Positions 44,815 to 47,794 of a stretch of DNA of 47,794 bases are shown piece by piece. Origin of the DNA: Selenomonas sp. GACV-9 (lineage in GTDB: Bacteria; Bacillota; Negativicutes; Selenomonadales; Selenomonadaceae); contig FPAX01000017.1 in the NCBI GenBank assembly GCA_900116485.1, positions 1 through 47,794 of the forward strand. The letters are read 5' to 3'. Numbering within the stretch: the first letter of the stretch is position 1; the number at the start of each line of letters is the position of its first letter. Position numbers and translations under genes: made by a program. The notes under the pieces are model-generated. The model searched no databases and was not told where the DNA came from. It saw only the letters and a list, made by a program, of their open reading frames with translations.

Positions 44815-46158
44815 TCATCCGAGATTATATTTTTTACGGAAACTCCGGCTTGTCCAGTAGAAAGCGATAGCCAGTGGTACACAGGAACCGATCCAGGCCA
44901 TGGGGTTGGCCAAGCAGGCACCAAGATAACCCAGGGAGGCACAGAGGAAGATTGCCGCTGCCGTGCGCATGATAAGCTCCATGATACCGGCAATCGTCGG
45001 CACCACGCTCTGCCCTAATCCCTGCAGTGTATAGCGGAAGATGAACAGCAAGGACAGGATCCAATAGCACGAACCGTTGACCATAAGGTACTGCTGCCCG
45101 TAGTCAATGACCTGCTGCTGCCCGTCACCGACAAAGAGATACATGATATCGGGGCCAAAGACAATGAGCAGCACACCAGCCAAAATGCTGAACGACACCG
45201 ACATATAGCAGCACTTGCGCACGCCTTCGGCAATGCGCGCGTATTTCTGGGCCCCGTAATTCTGCGCCGTATAAGCCGCCATCGCCAGGCCAAAGGACAT
45301 CATCGGCATCATGGCCACCGAATCGACCTTCTGGGAGGCGGCGTAGGCGGCCACAGCCGTCGGTCCAAGGTTGTTGAGAGCCACCTGCAGGACGATGGCG
45401 CCGATGGCGATGATGGACGACTGGAATCCCATCGGCAGACCGATCTTCAGATGCTCCCGCAGGATATGCCATGATACATGCCAGTCTTCACGCTGCGTGT
45501 GCAGGATGGGGACCCGGCGCCGGATGTAGAGATAGCAGACCGCATTGCCGATGAACTGCGCCACGACTGTCGCAATAGCTGCACCGGGAATGCCCCATTG
45601 CAGCACCAGGATAGCCACAGGCTCAAGGATGATGTTGATGATGAGTGCCAGGGCCAGGATGACCGTCGGCATTCGGCTATCGCCGAGCGCGCGCAGGATA
45701 TTCGTCTGCATCTGCAGGAACACGAACATCACGATGCCGCCATAGACAATGCTGATAAAGGACACAGCGCCTTCCATGATCTCTGCTGGCGTCTGCATCC
45801 AGATAAGGAGCTGCCGGCATAGCGATACGCCCAAAGCGGTCAGTACCACCGATGCTGCCAGCGAGAGGATCGTACAGGCAGCAGCACTCTGCCGCACGCC
45901 TTTCGCATCCTTGGCACCATACCGTTGCCCTGTATAGATTGTGATGCCCGTCGAGAAACCGATGACAAAACCAAGCATCAGAAACATCAGACTGCCCGTA
46001 CAGCCGACTGCTGCCAGGGCCTCAACGCCTAAGAATCGCCCGACAATAAGCGTATCGACGAATGCATACAGCTGCTGGAAGATATTACCCGCAATAAGTG
46101 GCAAGGTAAAGAAGAATATGAGCTTTGTCGGATTGCCTTCCGTAAGATTTTTCGTCAT
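44815..46158 (-). CDS. MATE-family efflux transporter
   Basis: A 447-residue, 12-segment membrane protein of the MATE (DinF/NorM-like) family, which exports drugs or metabolites with Na+ or H+. The start MTKNLTEGNPTKLIFFFTLP and QQLYAFVDTLIVGRFLGVEA are typical of the Firmicute branch. The two-fold repeat is seen in the second half (RIAEGVRKCCYMSVSF, LGQSVVPTIAGIMELIMRTA). Its ATG overlaps the stop of the DUF218 gene by 4 nt (ATGA). Substrate unknown. Confidence 0.93.
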   Translation of the reverse strand: MTKNLTEGNPTKLIFFFTLPLIAGNIFQQLYAFVDTLIVGRFLGVEALAAVGCTGSLMFLMLGFVIGFSTGITIYTGQRYGAKDAKGVRQSAAACTILSLAASVVLTALGVSLCRQLLIWMQTPAEIMEGAVSFISIVYGGIVMFVFLQMQTNILRALGDSRMPTVILALALIINIILEPVAILVLQWGIPGAAIATVVAQFIGNAVCYLYIRRRVPILHTQREDWHVSWHILREHLKIGLPMGFQSSIIAIGAIVLQVALNNLGPTAVAAYAASQKVDSVAMMPMMSFGLAMAAYTAQNYGAQKYARIAEGVRKCCYMSVSFSILAGVLLIVFGPDIMYLFVGDGQQQVIDYGQQYLMVNGSCYWILSLLFIFRYTLQGLGQSVVPTIAGIMELIMRTAAAIFLCASLGYLGACLANPMAWIGSCVPLAIAFYWTSRSFRKKYNLG

Positions 46159-46913
46159 TCCAAGTACCTCATCACCGCGGTGCGCAATACCTCCTGCAGC
46201 ACAATCACATTATCCCGCAATGCACCTGCCTGCGGGCTCAGCTTGTTATAATGGAACACATGGCGAAGATTTGTCTGGTAATCCGCAGGATATGGTGTCA
46301 CCGCCACATCCTGTTTGGCAAAGGCCAGCACCGAGCGGTTCATATGGAAGGCCGACGTTACTAGGATGGGATGCGTAAGGCCATGCTCACGCAGGATGGC
46401 TGCCGAGAATCTCGCATTCTGCGTCGTATTGATGCTCTTTGTCTCTACGAGGATCTTATCCTCGGGAACACCCAGAGAGATCAGGATGCGGCGCGCAATC
46501 TCCGCCTCAGGGCCCGAGTCCTCATAGACCTGGCCACCCGAAAGCAGGATGGGCACATCGAGCTTGCGCTGCAGGCGCACTGCCGTCAGCAGCCGACTCG
46601 ACGGATTTGAGCAAAGGGCACCTTTGCCATCGACATCCGGCACCTCCGAGAAGGCACCGCCGCCCAGCATGACGATCGCATCGCCCTGTGGCTCTGCCGG
46701 AGGCATATAAGCAGACTCCAGCCACCCCATAGTCCGTTCAGACACTAAGCTGGTACAAAACAGATAAAACACCAGCGTAACGCCAGCCAACAATGCTGCC
46801 AGCCGCCGTTCTCGTTTCCATTTCCAGATATAGACAGCCAAAGCCCAAAAGGCCAGGATAAAGATTCCTGGCGGCAAGATCCAGCTTGCCCCAAATTTCA
46901 ACAGATAAACCAT
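46155..46913 (-). CDS. YdcF/ElyC-like DUF218 membrane protein
   Basis: A 252-residue protein with two N-terminal membrane segments (about 10-29 and 37-56) and a DUF218 domain (about 76-235). The domain starts DAIVMLGGGAFSEVPDVDG, then PILLSGGQVYEDSGPEAEIA, ILVETKSINTTQNARFSAAI and PILVTSAFHMNRSVLAFA. The family includes SanA and ElyC, linked to envelope integrity and lipid carrier metabolism. A long open frame lies upstream; GGAGGTG just before 46913 sets the start. It is translated together with the MATE gene (ATGA). The two may act together on the envelope, which is inference. Confidence 0.88.
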   Translation of the reverse strand: MVYLLKFGASWILPPGIFILAFWALAVYIWKWKRERRLAALLAGVTLVFYLFCTSLVSERTMGWLESAYMPPAEPQGDAIVMLGGGAFSEVPDVDGKGALCSNPSSRLLTAVRLQRKLDVPILLSGGQVYEDSGPEAEIARRILISLGVPEDKILVETKSINTTQNARFSAAILREHGLTHPILVTSAFHMNRSVLAFAKQDVAVTPYPADYQTNLRHVFHYNKLSPQAGALRDNVIVLQEVLRTAVMRYLE

Positions 46914-47058
46914 ACTGCACCTCCAGTATCCATGCCAAAAGAAAAAGCGCAAATCCCTGGCCATTGCCGGAATCCCCGCATTTATTTCAGAACCAATAAG
47001 TTGTATAATGTCATTGTAGCAAATAAACTTGAAAAAGAAAAGAAGGAGAGTTTCAATC

Positions 47059-47403
47059 ATGGCCTTTATCGAACCAAATCCCATCCAGGCAACCAACAAA
47101 GCCGATGGCAACGGCACCATCACCATCGTCAAGCTGCTGACCCCAGCTGAGCTCGACGGCAAGTGCGATATGTATGCCAAAGTCATCATCCCGCCACTCT
47201 GCTCCATCGGTGTCCATGAGCATCACGGCAACACGGAAACTTATCATATCCTGCAGGGTACGGCCCTCTACAATGACAATGGCACGGAGGTAACACTCGG
47301 CGCCGGTGCCACGACCTTCTGTCCGGATGGCGAGAAGCACGGCATCGCCAATGCTTCGAAGACCGAAGACCTCGTATTCATGGCACTTATCATCAAAAAA
47401 TAA
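47059..47403 (+). CDS. Small cupin-domain protein
   Basis: A 114-residue single-domain cupin. The first cupin motif is GVHEHHGNTETYHILQGTAL (about 53-72, with two His and a Glu as metal ligands) and the second is DGEKHGIANASKTEDLVFMA with the third His. The start MAFIEPNPIQATNKADGNGT follows AAGGAGAG. Small cupins of this kind can be isomerases, oxygenases or binding proteins; the sequence does not tell. It is divergent from the DUF218 gene and is followed by a bidirectional terminator. Confidence 0.9.
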   Translation: MAFIEPNPIQATNKADGNGTITIVKLLTPAELDGKCDMYAKVIIPPLCSIGVHEHHGNTETYHILQGTALYNDNGTEVTLGAGATTFCPDGEKHGIANASKTEDLVFMALIIKK

Positions 47404-47423
47404 GTGGCTGGCCGCTACACGGC

Positions 47424-47461
47424 AAAAATCCGTTGACGAAAATGCGTCAACGGATTTTTTG
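47424..47461. terminator. Bidirectional terminator after the cupin gene
   Basis: AAAAATCCGTTGACG (47424-47438) pairs perfectly with CGTCAACGGATTTTT (47445-47459). T runs occur on both strands, so it can also end an RNA transcribed from the right on the minus strand. Confidence 0.92.
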
Positions 47462-47465
47462 TAAA

Positions 47466-47794
47466 TTGCAGTTTGTCTGTTAGTGCGTGCGGAACGGAAT
47501 CCCGATAGTACGCAGCTCGGGGTTCACGGGGTAGTACTTTTTCTGTTTCCGCTGAATGGACCGTACAACCAGAACTACGGACCTAGTTACCTGCTCCCGT
47601 CACCAGGTCGCGACGTACATAGTTCTTTCTAGGTTATGCGCTTACGGCCCAGTCCTGCTGCGCAGGACAGTCGCTCCAGACAGAAAGAAGCACTACCCCG
47701 TTCGCCCCTTTGGTAACGGAAATCTGAGATTGTACGAATCGTTTCTCCCGTAACAAACACATCGATGTAATTCGTGACCTATCGCCGGAACAGA
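47466..47794 (-). ncRNA. Candidate structured non-coding RNA, runs off the right edge
   Basis: No convincing gene covers these 330 bases, yet the base composition is near that of coding DNA and the segment is full of complementary arms. The best is a long-range helix: ACGGGGTAGT (47526-47535) with ACTACCCCGT (47692-47701), extended inward to about 47547/47679. Within it: GTCCTGC/GCAGGAC (47652-47668), AGAACTA/TAGTTCT (47571-47577 with 47620-47626), ACCTG/CAGGT (47589-47608). Outside: CCCGA/TCGGG (47501-47521) and ACGAAT/ATTCGT (47734-47775). ACCTAG (47581-47586) can also pair with CTAGGT (47629-47634), crossing the AGAACTA helix. The minus strand is preferred because the terminator at 47424 would end it. 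It matches no class I can name: not tmRNA, RNase P, 5S, SRP or 6S by their core motifs. Confidence 0.5.

Noticed and set aside
47556..47753. 65-codon frame in the right-end gap
   Set aside because: No ribosome-binding site, no recognisable protein pattern, and it lies across the arms of the long-range helix. The region looks like RNA rather than protein coding.
47466..47794. Right-end structured region as tmRNA, RNase P RNA or part of 23S rRNA
   Set aside because: There is no CCA-ended tRNA-like end with a GGTTCGAATCC arm, no GAGGAAAGTC or other RNase P core block, and no 23S core sequence that I can recognise on either strand.

Overview
The window looks like a chromosome segment from an anaerobic, diderm member of the Negativicutes, most like Selenomonas or a close Selenomonadaceae relative. 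Firmicute-type gene order (dnaX, ybaB, recR, bofA beside an rRNA operon), PTS sugar uptake, a small Firmicute-like SRP RNA and a pyrimidine-nucleoside phosphorylase occur together with diderm hallmarks: an outer-membrane porin-like protein and a PilQ/GspD-type secretin with a PilP-like partner. NrdG indicates anaerobic life. The genus is an inference from protein style, not a database match.

Layout. 1-567: the 5' end of a 16S rRNA gene (minus strand) behind two tandem consensus promoters. 568-1735: bofA, recR, ybaB. 1855-9454: a self-contained beta-glucan/beta-glucoside module (GH9, GH16, GH1, PTS IIA and IIB, porin-like protein, PTS IIC) with its own promoter and terminator. 9534-12091: an RpiR-family regulator overlapping dnaX by 4 nt. 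12160-12412: SRP RNA and tRNA-Ser(GGA). 12577-13600: a CheX-like protein with a CheY-like receiver. 13754-18767: nucleoside salvage (deoC, deoB, pdp, cdd, nucleoside transporter). 18957-22569: acetyltransferase, MscS channel, a small glycyl-radical-like protein with NrdG, and two universal stress proteins. 22812-25802: threonine ammonia-lyase and a lactate permease. 25906-29317: MurNAc/MurNAc-GlcNAc recycling (murQ, murP, mupG), then an ArsR metallosensor and an NlpC/P60 peptidase. 31068-37771: a tetrapyrrole operon. 37914-40505: PilP-like protein, secretin and a LuxR-type response regulator. 40668-44712: pgi, an isolated degenerate phosphohexomutase domain, and a full phosphohexomutase. 44815-47403: MATE transporter, DUF218 protein and cupin. 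47462-47794: no gene, but a strongly base-paired, GC-rich stretch that looks like a structured RNA running off the window.

How the genes work together. In the glucan module the exported GH9 and GH16 enzymes would cut beta-glucan, the porin-like protein would pass oligosaccharides across the outer membrane, the lactose/cellobiose-type PTS would import and phosphorylate disaccharides, and GH1 would hydrolyse them inside. The nucleoside operon turns imported nucleosides into glyceraldehyde-3-phosphate and acetaldehyde. The mur genes import and degrade cell-wall amino sugars. The tetrapyrrole genes go from glutamyl-tRNA to precorrin-2 and sirohydrochlorin, suggesting siroheme and/or cobalamin rather than haem as product.

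Most worth checking: the 94-residue NrdD C-terminal-like protein beside nrdG (a possible exchangeable glycyl-radical domain for class III ribonucleotide reductase), the candidate structured RNA at the right end, the stand-alone phosphohexomutase domain II with a broken metal loop, and the glucan module that splits a normally contiguous dnaX-ybaB-recR group.
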